Of a DNA stretch of 64,000 bases, positions 33,067 through 42,123 are shown one piece after another. The position numbers were made by a program, and so were the translations under genes. Where the stretch lies: assembly GCA_035532115.1 (NCBI GenBank), contig DATKRO010000006.1, positions 32,705 through 96,704 on the forward strand, read 5' to 3'. The notes beneath the pieces were generated by a model. The model was given only the letters and a program-made list of their open reading frames with translations. It was not told the DNA's origin and did not search any database. The DNA comes from Acaudatibacter sp035532115 (GTDB taxonomy: Bacteria > Pseudomonadota > Alphaproteobacteria > Caulobacterales > Caulobacteraceae). Each line of letters opens with the position of its first letter. Positions within the stretch are counted from its first letter, which is position 1.

Positions 33067-33381
33067 ATGGCGGCGCTGATCACGTTTCTCTTCATCGTCA
33101 TCCACCTGCTGCTCCAGGCGGTGATCTGGATCGTCATCGCCAACGCCATCATGAGCTGGCTGGTCGCCTTCGACGTAATCAACCTGCGCAACAGGCTGGC
33201 CAGTCAGGTGGTGCATTTCCTCGATGCGGTGACGCGACCGCTGCTGCGCCCGCTGCGCCGGATCATCCCGCCGCTGGGCGGCATCGACATCACGCCGGTG
33301 ATCCTGATCGTGGTGCTCGAGGCGGCGGATACGGCGCTGCTGCCCGCCCTCGCCGCCTGGCTGATCGGCCTCGGCGGCTAG
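33067..33381 (+). CDS. YggT family membrane protein
   Basis: A 104-residue YggT-family protein with two hydrophobic stretches (FLFIVIHLLLQAVIWIVIAN and ITPVILIVVLEAADTALLPA). It also has the conserved central motif VTRPLLRPLRRIIPPLGGID. Family members are small inner-membrane proteins linked to cell-envelope or osmotic functions; mechanism unknown. Single YggT repeat, as usual in alphaproteobacteria. Confidence 0.92.
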   Translation: MAALITFLFIVIHLLLQAVIWIVIANAIMSWLVAFDVINLRNRLASQVVHFLDAVTRPLLRPLRRIIPPLGGIDITPVILIVVLEAADTALLPALAAWLIGLGG

Positions 33382-33453
33382 AAGGCGCAGGCCGCGCCGG
33401 GAGCGCCGCTGCGGCGGCTGAAGCCAACTTGCGTCCCGGCGCGTTGTGGCTGG

Positions 33454-35499
33454 ATGCCGCAGCCCAGCGCCACGCCAGCGCCCGGCCGTGCGCCCCGGGC
33501 CGAGCCGGCTTCGGGGCGGCGCTGGCGCGGCCCCCTGTCGCCCCTGAACTTGACGGGCGCGATCCTCGGTCTCGTCGTGCTGGCGATCGTGATCCTGGCG
33601 CTGGTGTTCCAGTGGAACTGGCTGCGCGGGCCGATCTCGTCGTGGGCCTCGGGCCGGCTGCACCGCCAGGTGCGGATCGCGGGCGACCTCAGCGTGCATC
33701 CCTGGTCCTGGACGCCGACGGCGACGGCCACGGACATCACCGTGGCCGAGCCCGCCTGGGCCGGAAAGGGGTCGATGGCGCGACTGCCGAGCCTCACCAT
33801 CGGCATCGACCTGAAGAGCCTGCTGTTGCGGGGCAAGCTCGTGCTTCCCGTGGTGGACGCCGAGCACCCGGACGTCATCCTGCTGCGCGATCGCGCCGGG
33901 CGCACCAACTGGAGCTTCGGTCGGGCGACGCCGCAGCCGCTGAAACTGCCGCCGATCCGCCATTTCACCATCGACGCGGGCCGCATCCGCTTCGACGACG
34001 CCCGCCGGCGCCTGAGTTTTTCCGGCGTGGTCTCGTCCAACGAGCGGCTGATCGGCTGGGGCCGCGGTCGATTCACCCTGGTCGGCCGAGGCGTCCTGAA
34101 CCGCGCCCCCTTTTCGGCGCGCATCGTGGGGGGGCCGCTGGTCGACATCGACCCGAACCGCCCCTACCCCTTCACGGCCGCCATCACCGCGGGCGCGACC
34201 CACCTCTTCGCCGCCGGCGCCCTAGCGCGCCCCTTCGACCTGAGCCGGGTTCAGGCAAGCCTGCACGTCGGCGGGCCGGACATGTCCGACCTCTATGGAC
34301 TGACCGGATTGGCGCTTCCCGACACCCCGCCCTACGACGTCGCCTTGCACGTGGCCCGCAACGGCACGCGCTACGACCTGACCCGCATCCGCGGCCGCAC
34401 CGGCACGAGCGATCTTTCCGGCCACCTGACGCTGCGCGACGTGGGCGGCCGGCGCGATCTCACCGGCGCGCTCGCCTCGCGCCGGCTGAACCTCGCCGAC
34501 CTCACCGCCGTCATCGGCGGCGCTCCCAAGGGCGTCATCAGGGGAACCATCGCGTCGCCCGGGCAGAAGGCGCAAGCGGCGATGCTCTCGGCCAGGCACG
34601 AGGTATTCCCGACCTCGCGGCTCGAGGTCTCGCGGCTCAGGGGCATGGACGCGGACGTGTCCTATCGCGCCGCAAGCGTCGCGGCCGGACCGCTGCCGAT
34701 CCGGCAGGTGATCCTGCACGTGAGGCTGGACCACAGCCTGCTCGCCGTGGACCCGCTCGCCATGGTCCTGCCGCAGGGCGCGCTCTCCGGCTGGGTCCGC
34801 ATCGACGCCCGCGGCGCGCGGCCGGCCGAGGCTCTCGACCTCTCGCTCGCGCACGCGCGGATCGAGGATCTGCTGCCCAAGCCCAAGGGCGCGGCGCCGC
34901 TGCGGGGCGAACTCGAGGCGGGGGCGCGGCTATCGAGCGTCGGCGATTCGGTCAGAGCCGCGGCCGCCAACGCCCGCGGCGTGGTCGCGCTCGCCATCCC
35001 GCACGGCCAGATGCGCCAGTTGCTGGCCGAACTCATGGGCATCGACGTCGCCAAGAGCCTTTTCCTCTACCTTTCCAAGGACGAGAAGCCGACGCCGGTG
35101 CGCTGCGCCGTGGCCGAGTTCCAGGCCCGCGCCGGCGTGCTGAACGCCCGGCGGCTCCTCATCGACACCGGCGTCGTGCAGGCCCAGGGCAAGGGCTATG
35201 TGAATCTGCGCAGCCAGAGGATGGACCTCACCATCGCCGGCAAGCCCAAGAAGTTCCGGCTGATCCGGCTCGCCGCCCCGATCACCATCAAGGGACCGCT
35301 CTCCTCGCCGAAATTCGGCGTGGAGATCGGCAAGGCCGCCGGCCAGCTCGGGATCGGCGCAGTGCTGGGCGCCGTCGTCTCGCCGCTGGCGGCCATCCTG
35401 CCGCTGGTGGCCCCAGGCGGCGCCAAGAACGCCGACTGCGGCGCGCTGCTGGCCGAAGCAGCCGCGCACGGCGCGCCGCTCGCGGCGCACAGGCAGTGA
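33454..35499 (+). CDS. AsmA family protein
   Basis: A 681-residue AsmA-like protein with one N-terminal transmembrane segment (ILGLVVLAIVILALVFQWNW, ~residues 37-56) and a large periplasmic beta-rich domain. AsmA family signatures include GRLHRQVRIAGDLSVHPWSW, ITVAEPAWAG near the start, and AKGYVNLRSQRMDLTIAGKPK and GPLSSPKFGVEIGKA near the end. AsmA-like proteins are implicated in lipid transport between membranes and outer-membrane biogenesis. It precedes a penicillin-binding protein by 105 nt. Confidence 0.92.
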   Translation: MPQPSATPAPGRAPRAEPASGRRWRGPLSPLNLTGAILGLVVLAIVILALVFQWNWLRGPISSWASGRLHRQVRIAGDLSVHPWSWTPTATATDITVAEPAWAGKGSMARLPSLTIGIDLKSLLLRGKLVLPVVDAEHPDVILLRDRAGRTNWSFGRATPQPLKLPPIRHFTIDAGRIRFDDARRRLSFSGVVSSNERLIGWGRGRFTLVGRGVLNRAPFSARIVGGPLVDIDPNRPYPFTAAITAGATHLFAAGALARPFDLSRVQASLHVGGPDMSDLYGLTGLALPDTPPYDVALHVARNGTRYDLTRIRGRTGTSDLSGHLTLRDVGGRRDLTGALASRRLNLADLTAVIGGAPKGVIRGTIASPGQKAQAAMLSARHEVFPTSRLEVSRLRGMDADVSYRAASVAAGPLPIRQVILHVRLDHSLLAVDPLAMVLPQGALSGWVRIDARGARPAEALDLSLAHARIEDLLPKPKGAAPLRGELEAGARLSSVGDSVRAAAANARGVVALAIPHGQMRQLLAELMGIDVAKSLFLYLSKDEKPTPVRCAVAEFQARAGVLNARRLLIDTGVVQAQGKGYVNLRSQRMDLTIAGKPKKFRLIRLAAPITIKGPLSSPKFGVEIGKAAGQLGIGAVLGAVVSPLAAILPLVAPGGAKNADCGALLAEAAAHGAPLAAHRQ

Positions 35500-35604
35500 G
35501 ACCAGCGTCGGGCGGGCGCCTCGTTGCGCCGCAGCCGGTTGAACCTCGCCGCCGCCGGGCGCTTTATCGCTTGCTAAAGGCTTCGCCTCCACCTTGATCG
35601 CCCA

Positions 35605-37857
35605 GTGCCGCTGACGCCGGATCCCCCTCGGCCCGCCAGACCGCGCGCCCGCGCCTCCCGGCGCGACGGCGGCGGCATGGGCGTGCTCGCCCTCGTCGCG
35701 GCGAGCCTGATCCTCGTCATGGGCGTGGGCGCGCTGGGCGCCCTGGCGCTCGCACGCAGCTACCTCGCCGACGCCCCGAAGCTGCCGCCGCGCGCGGAGC
35801 TGTGGAGCGTGCGCCGCTCGCCGGGGATGACCTTCCTCGACAAGTTCGGCCAGCCGATCGCCACCCGCGGCGCCAAGTACGGCCAGCCGGTGAGCCTGGC
35901 CACCTTGCCGCCCTACGCGCCCAAGGCGTTCCTGGCGGCCGAGGACCGGCGCTTCTACCAGCACGGCCCGCTGGACCTGCGCGCCATCGTCCGCGCCGCC
36001 ATCACCGACCTGCGCCAGCACCGCACGGCGCAGGGCGCCTCGACGCTGACGCAGCAACTGGCGCGCACCCTCTTCCTCAGGCGCGACCAGTCGCTGAAGC
36101 GCAAGGTCCAGGAAGCGTACCTGGCCTGGCGCCTGGAGCAGAAACTCTCCAAGGACCAGATCCTCGAACTCTACATGAACCGCACCTATTTCGGGGCGGG
36201 CGCCTATGGCCTGGATGCGGCCGCACAGACCTATTTCGGCAAGCCGGCGACCCAGCTCACCCTGGCCGAGGCGGCGACGCTGGCGGCCCTGCCCAATGCG
36301 CCCACCCGGCTCGCCCTCACCAACGACATGCCAGCGGCGCTGGCCCGCGCCCATCACGTTCTCGAGGTGATGCGCACGGAAGGCTGGATCACCCCGGCCC
36401 AGCTGGCGCAGGCCGAGGCCGATCCGCCGGTGCTGGCGAGCACCCACGTCGGCGAAGGCGACTATGGCTACGTGCTCGACGAGGCGGCGGCGCAGGCCGG
36501 CCAGCTCACCGACGGCGCGGAGCCGGACCTCGTCGTCACCACCACCATCGACCCGACCCTGCAGACCGCCGCCGTCGAGACCGTCCGCGACGTGGTCGAG
36601 AAGGCGGGCGCCCGTCGCCGGGTCTCCCAGGGGGCGCTGGTGTCGCTCGCACCGGACGGAGCGATCCTCGCCCTGGTGGGCGGCCTCGATCACGACAAGA
36701 GCGCCTTCGACCGGGTGGTCCAGGCCAGGCGCCAGCCCGGCTCGGCCTTCAAGGCCTTCGTCTATGGCGCCGCCATGGAGCACGGCCTGACGCCCGCGAC
36801 GGTGCGCGACGATGCGCCGATCTCGTACGGCGACTGGTCGCCGCAGGACTACGGCCGCGACTACGCCGGGCCGGTGACGCTTATGGAGGGCTTCGCGCGC
36901 TCGCTGAACACCGTCTCGGTGCGGCTGACCCTGGAGCTCGGCCCGGACGTGGTCGCCGACTTCGCCCGCCGGCTCGGCCTCGCGGATATCGCCCTGCATC
37001 CGGGGCCGTCGATCGCGCTGGGCGCTTACGAGGTCAGTCCGCTGGAGCTTGCCGCCGGCTATCAGGTGTTCCAGACCGGCGGCGGGCGCACCACGCCCTA
37101 TCTGATCAGCCAGATCCGTTCCACCCGCGGCGACGTGCTCTACGCCCACGCCCCGTCGGCGCCGACGCCGGTGCTGGACCCGCTCTTCGCCACGCGCATG
37201 GTGGAGATGATGAAGGCCGTCATCACCTCCGGGACCGGAACCGCCGCGGGCATCGGCCGGCCGGCGGCGGGCAAGACCGGAACCAGCCAGAACTACCGCG
37301 ACGCCTGGTTCGTCGGCTTCACGCCCGACGTGCTCACCGCCGTCTGGGTCGGCAACGACGACGGGGCGCCGATGGACCGGGTGACCGGCGGCGAACTGCC
37401 GGCGCAGATCTGGCGCCGGTTCATGACCGTGGCCGAGCGCGGCCTGCCGCCGCGCGACTTCCCCTGGCTGACGCCCGAGCCGACGCCCCTGCCCGCGCCG
37501 ATGCTGGCGAGTGCGCCGGGCGCTTTCCCCGACCTGCCGCCGGACATGGCGGGCGATGCCAGCGACGCCGAGGCGGGAGCAAGCGGCGGCGAAGACGGGG
37601 ACGGTCCTCCTTCGAGCCAGGACGAGCCGCCGCAATTCGGTGATCAGGGGCCGCCGCCCTACGGCGACGCCGGCGCCTGGGGAGCGCCGCCGCCCCGCCG
37701 CCGCCATCCGCCCGACCTCCGCTCCTGGAGCGACGCGCCGCCGGATGCCCGCCTTGCGCCCGATCAGGGCGCTTGGCCGCGCAACGACCGCTCCCGCGGC
37801 GACGGCGAGGATGCACCCGACTATTGGGCTGACGCGCCGCCGCGCTATCGCTATTGA
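35605..37857 (+). CDS. Class A penicillin-binding protein (PBP1A-type)
   Basis: A ~750-residue bifunctional peptidoglycan synthase starting at GTG. After a cytoplasmic Arg/Pro-rich tail and a TM helix (LALVAASLILVMGVGALGAL), the GT51 glycosyltransferase domain shows AAEDRRFYQHGPLDLRAI, GASTLTQQLARTLFL and KVQEAYLAWRLEQ. The transpeptidase domain has SAFK in RQPGSAFKAF (SxxK), RSLNTVS (SxN) and GKTGTSQ (KTG). The last ~130 residues are a Pro/Asp/Gly-rich low-complexity tail (PPPYGDAG, APPPRRRHPPD), probably periplasmic and disordered. All catalytic motifs intact. Confidence 0.95.
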   Translation: MPLTPDPPRPARPRARASRRDGGGMGVLALVAASLILVMGVGALGALALARSYLADAPKLPPRAELWSVRRSPGMTFLDKFGQPIATRGAKYGQPVSLATLPPYAPKAFLAAEDRRFYQHGPLDLRAIVRAAITDLRQHRTAQGASTLTQQLARTLFLRRDQSLKRKVQEAYLAWRLEQKLSKDQILELYMNRTYFGAGAYGLDAAAQTYFGKPATQLTLAEAATLAALPNAPTRLALTNDMPAALARAHHVLEVMRTEGWITPAQLAQAEADPPVLASTHVGEGDYGYVLDEAAAQAGQLTDGAEPDLVVTTTIDPTLQTAAVETVRDVVEKAGARRRVSQGALVSLAPDGAILALVGGLDHDKSAFDRVVQARRQPGSAFKAFVYGAAMEHGLTPATVRDDAPISYGDWSPQDYGRDYAGPVTLMEGFARSLNTVSVRLTLELGPDVVADFARRLGLADIALHPGPSIALGAYEVSPLELAAGYQVFQTGGGRTTPYLISQIRSTRGDVLYAHAPSAPTPVLDPLFATRMVEMMKAVITSGTGTAAGIGRPAAGKTGTSQNYRDAWFVGFTPDVLTAVWVGNDDGAPMDRVTGGELPAQIWRRFMTVAERGLPPRDFPWLTPEPTPLPAPMLASAPGAFPDLPPDMAGDASDAEAGASGGEDGDGPPSSQDEPPQFGDQGPPPYGDAGAWGAPPPRRRHPPDLRSWSDAPPDARLAPDQGAWPRNDRSRGDGEDAPDYWADAPPRYRY

Positions 37858-37892
37858 GGGCGCCGATCCCAGTCCCAGTCAGAGCGCAGCCC

Positions 37893-38351
37893 ATGATCTG
37901 GCGCCAGAACGGTCCCGTCTCCCTGCCGCCCAGGTCGGCCGTCTATGTGGTCGCGATGCTGGTGGCGACGCTGGCGCTGGCGGGCGCCGGCTTCGGCCTG
38001 CGCTCCGGCTGGCGCGACGGCGGGCGCCCGACGCTGGACCAGACCGAGCAGACCAGCGTCGCCGACGACGCCACCCCGGCCATACCCATCGTCGAGATCC
38101 CTTCCGTCCAGCAGCAGGCCGCCGCGGCGCCGACCGCCGCCGCCAACGCCGCCGAGGACAATTCCGCCGACGAGACCGCCGACAGCAACGCCATGGCGGC
38201 CGGGACCGCCGCGGCCCAGGCGGCTCAGACCATGTCCTCGGCTTCGGCGACCCAGGCCGGCGCCGGCGCCGCCAGCCCGGCGAACGCCGCCAAGCCGAGC
38301 GGCAGCGAGAACGGGTCGGGCGCGGCTCCGATTTCGGACGTGCCGTTCTGA
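37893..38351 (+). CDS. Single-TM Ala/Asp-rich hypothetical protein
   Basis: A ~152-residue protein with a short N-terminal segment, one membrane helix (AVYVVAMLVATLALAGAGFG) and a ~110-residue Ala/Thr/Ser/Asp-rich exported tail of low complexity. No family recognised. The ATG at 37893 lies 35 bases after the PBP stop; an alternative TTG at 37854 overlaps that stop. The context suggests an envelope role alongside the penicillin-binding protein, but nothing in the sequence proves it. Start is uncertain. Confidence 0.6.
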   Translation: MIWRQNGPVSLPPRSAVYVVAMLVATLALAGAGFGLRSGWRDGGRPTLDQTEQTSVADDATPAIPIVEIPSVQQQAAAAPTAAANAAEDNSADETADSNAMAAGTAAAQAAQTMSSASATQAGAGAASPANAAKPSGSENGSGAAPISDVPF

Positions 38352-38364
38352 ACCCGGCCGAAAG

Positions 38365-38745
38365 TCAGGTCTTCAGGTCGAGCAGCGTCTTCTCGTTGCG
38401 GCCGGCGACCTCCAGCGCCTCGAGCGCGGCAGCGAAGGCGCGGCCGGCGACGAGTTGGCGCGCGACCTCGGCGATGGGGTCGATCTGCGGCATGGCGACG
38501 AGGCCCTGGGCGCTGGCAAGCGGCGAGGCTGGATCGTAGGCGAGGAAGGATGCCGGCTTGGTCGCGACCAGCGTGGCCGCGACGCCGCCCCCGGGGGCTG
38601 GCGTGGCGAGGACGCCGAGCGGCCGGTAGCCGCTCTGGCCGACGGCCGTCGCATCGCCGGCGTTGGCGAGGTTCGACGCCGAGGCGCCCAGCCTCAGCGT
38701 GGCGGCGAAAAGGCCGCTCGAGGCGATGGCGGCGGCGGGGCTCAT
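38365..38745 (-). CDS. Orphan FlgC-like flagellar rod-type protein
   Basis: A 126-residue protein with the N-terminal flagellar rod/hook signature SGLFAATLRLGASASNLANAG, equivalent to the conserved SASNxAN motif of FlgB/FlgC/FlgE. A C-terminal helix (IDPIAEVARQLVAGRAFAAALEAL) resembles the FlgC C-terminal coiled region. It is about the size of FlgC but the central region is short and no other flagellar gene is near. It may be a diverged paralogue with a minor structural role, or a remnant. Converges with the preceding hypothetical gene. Confidence 0.75.
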   Translation of the reverse strand: MSPAAAIASSGLFAATLRLGASASNLANAGDATAVGQSGYRPLGVLATPAPGGGVAATLVATKPASFLAYDPASPLASAQGLVAMPQIDPIAEVARQLVAGRAFAAALEALEVAGRNEKTLLDLKT

Positions 38746-38855
38746 GCGCCCAGTCTCGCTCGGCCAGGCTTAAGGGGCCGGCAACGCAGATGGTTGCCAA
38801 TTCAAGAAGCTTCCCGGGCCTTCCCAGCGCACGGCGGCGAAGCTAGGTCAGGTCC

Positions 38856-39740
38856 ATGCGTATCCTCGTGTTCGGCCGGCAGGGACAGGTGGCGCGAGCC
38901 CTGGCCGCGCACGCCGGCCGCTTCGATCTGGCCTTCGCCGGGCGCGAGCGCCTCGACCTGGCCGCCGACGCCCCCGACGTCGCCAAGGTCATCGCCGAGA
39001 CCCGCCCCGACGCCGTGATCAACGCGACCGCCTACAACATGGTCGACCGGGCGCAGACCGACGCCACTGCCTGCGAGCGCCTCAACCGCGACGCGCCGGG
39101 GCTGATGGGCGAGGCCTGCATCGCGGCGGGCGTCGCCTTCGTCCACTTTTCCACCGACTACGTCTTCGACGGCGAGAAGGGCGCTCCCTACGAAGAAGAT
39201 GACGAGCGCCGTCCGCTCAGCGTCTACGGCCGCGCCAAGGCGCAGGGCGAAGCGAGGCTGGAGGCGATGGTGCGCCAGGGCGCGCCACTCGCCATCATCC
39301 GCACCAGCCGGGTGTTCAGCCCGGGAGGGACCGGCTTTTTGCAGACCATGCTCGAGCTCGCACGCCGGCGTGACGCCATCGAGGTGGTCTGCGACCAATT
39401 CGCTTGCCCTACGCCGGCGACGGCTTGCGCCGAGGCGGCCCTGACTATCTGCGCCGCCCTGGCGAGCGGCGACCGCCGCGCCCGCGGGCGCTTCCATGCC
39501 GCCGGGGCGGACGGGCTCTCCTGGGCCGATTTCGCCGAGGCGATCTTCGCCGCGAGCGCGGCGCACGGCGGCCCGAGCGCCCGCATCGTGCGCGTCGCCG
39601 CCTCGGCCTTTCCCACGCCGGCCCCACGCCCCAGGGACAGCCGCCTCGCCTGCCGGCGGCTCGAGGCGATGTCGGACTGGCGCGCGCCGCCGCTCGCGGG
39701 CGCCCTCGATCGCTGCCTGGAGGCGATGAGCTCCCGGTGA
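38856..39740 (+). CDS. rfbD: dTDP-4-dehydrorhamnose reductase
   Basis: A 294-residue extended SDR reducing dTDP-4-dehydro-L-rhamnose to dTDP-L-rhamnose with NAD(P)H. Features: MRILVFGRQGQVARAL (cofactor loop GxxGQV), INATAYNMVDRAQTD, FHFSTDYVFDG-type segment (VHFSTDYVFDGEKGAP), and SVYGRAKAQGEARL with the YxxxK pair. The C-terminal DSRLACRRLEAM is the usual family ending. The rfbC gene starts inside its stop codon. No rfbA/rfbB genes are in the window. Confidence 0.95.
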   Translation: MRILVFGRQGQVARALAAHAGRFDLAFAGRERLDLAADAPDVAKVIAETRPDAVINATAYNMVDRAQTDATACERLNRDAPGLMGEACIAAGVAFVHFSTDYVFDGEKGAPYEEDDERRPLSVYGRAKAQGEARLEAMVRQGAPLAIIRTSRVFSPGGTGFLQTMLELARRRDAIEVVCDQFACPTPATACAEAALTICAALASGDRRARGRFHAAGADGLSWADFAEAIFAASAAHGGPSARIVRVAASAFPTPAPRPRDSRLACRRLEAMSDWRAPPLAGALDRCLEAMSSR

Positions 39741-40297
39741 TCGAGCCCCTGGACCTGGCTGGCCTGTTCGTGGTGCGCGGCACGCGTCACGTCGATGCGC
39801 GCGGCGCGTTCACCGAGGCCTGGCGGGCTTCCGAGCTGGCCGCCGCCGGCTTCGATCGGCCGTTCGTGCAGGAGAACCTGGTCTTGACCCGGGCCGCCGG
39901 CGTGCTGAGGGGCCTGCATTTTCAACGCGAGCCCTTCGCCCAGGACAAGCTCGTCCAGGCCGCCGCGGGGCGCATCTTCGACGTGGCCGTGGACCTGCGG
40001 CCGGGATCGCCGACGCTGGGCCGGTGGGCGGGCGTCACCCTGGACGCGAGCGAACCGCGCCAGCTCCTCGTCCCCCGCGGCTTCGCCCACGGCTACCTGA
40101 CCTTGGTCGCGGGCTGCGCCGTGAGCTACAAGGTGAGCGCCTATCATGCGCCGCAGGCAGAGGCCGGCCTGCGCTGGGATGACCCTGCGCTCGGCATCGA
40201 ATGGCCCCTCGCCGCCGGCCAGGTCAGCACCAACGAGCGCGACGCCGCCTGGCCGCCGCTGGCCCAGGTGATCGGGCAGCTGCGCGCGCCGGGCTGA
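39737..40297 (+). CDS. rfbC: dTDP-4-dehydrorhamnose 3,5-epimerase
   Basis: A 186-residue cupin-fold epimerase starting at GTG (GTGA overlap with rfbD). Motifs: FVQENLVLTRAAGVLRGLHFQ with the active-site histidine, DKLVQAAAGRIFDVAVDLRPGSPTLGR (described as ~residues 70-97), LLVPRGFAHGYLTL and VSYKVSAYHAP. It converts dTDP-4-dehydro-6-deoxyglucose to the L-lyxo form for L-rhamnose synthesis. It converges with ispH with only nine bases between. Confidence 0.95.
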   Translation: MIEPLDLAGLFVVRGTRHVDARGAFTEAWRASELAAAGFDRPFVQENLVLTRAAGVLRGLHFQREPFAQDKLVQAAAGRIFDVAVDLRPGSPTLGRWAGVTLDASEPRQLLVPRGFAHGYLTLVAGCAVSYKVSAYHAPQAEAGLRWDDPALGIEWPLAAGQVSTNERDAAWPPLAQVIGQLRAPG

Positions 40298-40306
40298 AGC
40301 GACGGG

Positions 40307-41248
40307 TCAGACCGCGACGGCGCGCGGCAGCTTGAAGGTGACCGTCTCCTGGCGCGTGGAGATCTCCTCGATCTGGATCTCGTAGCGCTCGGAGAGCGCC
40401 GCGACGACGCCCTGGACCAGGAGCTCCGGGGCGGACGCTCCGGCGGTGAGGCCCAGGGTCGCGACGCCGTCGAACCAGGCCCAGTCGATGCCCGACGCCT
40501 CGTCGATCAGCCGCGCCTCGCGGGCGCCGGAGGTGCGGCCAACCTCGACGAGGCGGACGGAATTGGACGAGTTGCGCGCCCCCACCACCAGGAGCAGATC
40601 GCAGCGCCGCGCCAGCGCCTTCACCGCCTCCTGCCGGTTGGTGGTGGCGTAGCAGATGTCCTCCTTGTGCGGGGCGGCGATTTCGGGGAAGCGCCGGCGC
40701 AGCGCGCCCACCATCTCGGCGGTGTCTTCCAGCGACAGCGTGGTCTGGGTGACGAAGGCGAGATTGGCCGGGTCGCGCGGCGTATAGGCCTGCGCCTCCG
40801 CGACGGTCTGGATCAGCGTCACGGCGCCCGCGGGCAGCTGGCCCATGGTGCCCACCACCTCCGGATGGCCGGCGTGGCCGATCAGCACGATCTCGCGCCC
40901 CGCGGCGTAGTGCCGCTGCGCCTCGACGTGGACCTTGGAGACCAGAGGGCAGGTGGCGTCCAGATAGATCATCTTGCGCCGCTTGGCTTCCCTCGGGACC
41001 GCCTTGGGCACGCCGTGCGCGGAGAACACCACCGGCCGATCGTCCGGACATTCGGCCAGATCCTCGACGAAGATGGCGCCCACGGCGCGCAGGCGCTCGA
41101 CGACATGGCGGTTGTGGACGATCTCGTGGCGCACGTAGACCGGCGCGCCATAGGTCGCGATGGCGCGCTCGACGATCTGGATCGCCCGATCGACGCCGGC
41201 GCAGAAGCCGCGAGGGCTGGCGAGCAGAACCTTGAGACGCGGGCGCAT
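40307..41248 (-). CDS. ispH: 4-hydroxy-3-methylbut-2-enyl diphosphate reductase
   Basis: A 313-residue IspH (LytB), the last enzyme of the MEP isoprenoid pathway. The three Fe-S-cluster cysteines are in SPRGFCAGVDRAI, DATCPLVSKVH and EDICYATTNRQEAV. Conserved IGHAGHPEVVGTMGQ and VVGARNSSNSVRL segments are present. In many alphaproteobacteria ispH sits directly before thrB-rnhA; here those genes are ~29 kb away, so that linkage has been broken. Confidence 0.96.
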   Translation of the reverse strand: MRPRLKVLLASPRGFCAGVDRAIQIVERAIATYGAPVYVRHEIVHNRHVVERLRAVGAIFVEDLAECPDDRPVVFSAHGVPKAVPREAKRRKMIYLDATCPLVSKVHVEAQRHYAAGREIVLIGHAGHPEVVGTMGQLPAGAVTLIQTVAEAQAYTPRDPANLAFVTQTTLSLEDTAEMVGALRRRFPEIAAPHKEDICYATTNRQEAVKALARRCDLLLVVGARNSSNSVRLVEVGRTSGAREARLIDEASGIDWAWFDGVATLGLTAGASAPELLVQGVVAALSERYEIQIEEISTRQETVTFKLPRAVAV

Positions 41249-41412
41249 GGGCAGGACGGACTTTCGTGACGCACGCTGCAGAGTAGGCGCTCGGCGGCGC
41301 TATCGCCAGCCGCGCGTTGCGGCGCCGCGGATATGCCATTATCAGACGGCGTGACTGGCCGGCCCTCGCCATCGACGTCCGGGCCGCTTCAGCCCCAGGT
41401 CGGGACCCTTCC

Positions 41413-42123
41413 ATGCGCCCTATGGTTTCCTTTTTCGTCATCGCCTGCGCCACGGCCGCCTGGTCGGTGGCGGCGCCTGCCCTGGCGCAATACGGCGGCG
41501 GTCCCGGCGGCGGCGGTCCCGGCGGCGGCGCCAACCAGCAGGAGCAGGACGAGAAGCAGCGCAAGCACGACGAGATCTGGGGCAAGAACAACAAGAATCT
41601 TGCCCTGCCGCAGCTTCGCAACGCCGGGCCCTGTCCCTACGTGAAGATTCTCTACGACGCCGCCCGCTACGTGGAGCTGAAGGACAACCAGGAAATCCCC
41701 TCCGCCGTCGGCTTCACCGGCGAACTCGAGGGACTTTCGTCGAACTGCGAGTACAAGAAAGCCCAGCCGATCCGGGTGCAGGCGCGGCTGCTGTTCTGGC
41801 TCGGCCGCGGCCCGCAGGCCCACGGAAACCGCAAGACCTATCGCTATTGGGTCGCCGTCACCGACCGCAACCATGCCGTCCTGGCCAAGCAGTATTTCGA
41901 TCTGCCGGTGGTTTTCCCCCCCGGAAAACATCGCACCCAGGCGACCCAGGATGTCTTCGGCATCACCATTCCGCGCGCCGGCGAGAAGGTGAGCGGCGGC
42001 AACTTCGAGGTGCTGGTCGGCTTCGACGTGACGCCGCAGATGGCCGAGTTCAACCGGATGGGCAAGCGCTTCCGCCCCAACGTGAATCTCGCGGCCCAGG
42101 CGAGCCCCTCCGCCCACCCATGA
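41413..42123 (+). CDS. Secreted hypothetical protein with Gly-rich linker
   Basis: A 236-residue exported protein: signal peptide MRPMVSFFVIACATAAWSVA cleaved after PALAQ, a Gly-rich repeat (GGGPGGGGPGGG), a charged Gln/Lys/Asp stretch (QQEQDEKQRKHDEIW), then a folded beta-rich domain (PCPYVKILYDAARYVEL, ARLLFWLGRGPQAHG, YRYWVAVTDRNHAVL). Two cysteines (PCPY and SNCEY) may form a disulfide. No family name recalled. Its stop overlaps the argS start (ATGA), so it is expressed with arginyl-tRNA synthetase. Confidence 0.8.
   Translation: MRPMVSFFVIACATAAWSVAAPALAQYGGGPGGGGPGGGANQQEQDEKQRKHDEIWGKNNKNLALPQLRNAGPCPYVKILYDAARYVELKDNQEIPSAVGFTGELEGLSSNCEYKKAQPIRVQARLLFWLGRGPQAHGNRKTYRYWVAVTDRNHAVLAKQYFDLPVVFPPGKHRTQATQDVFGITIPRAGEKVSGGNFEVLVGFDVTPQMAEFNRMGKRFRPNVNLAAQASPSAHP

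Noticed and set aside
34930..37707. A ~925-codon minus-strand frame over the AsmA and PBP genes
   Set aside because: Low-complexity Arg/Gly/Ala translation opposite two well-supported genes.
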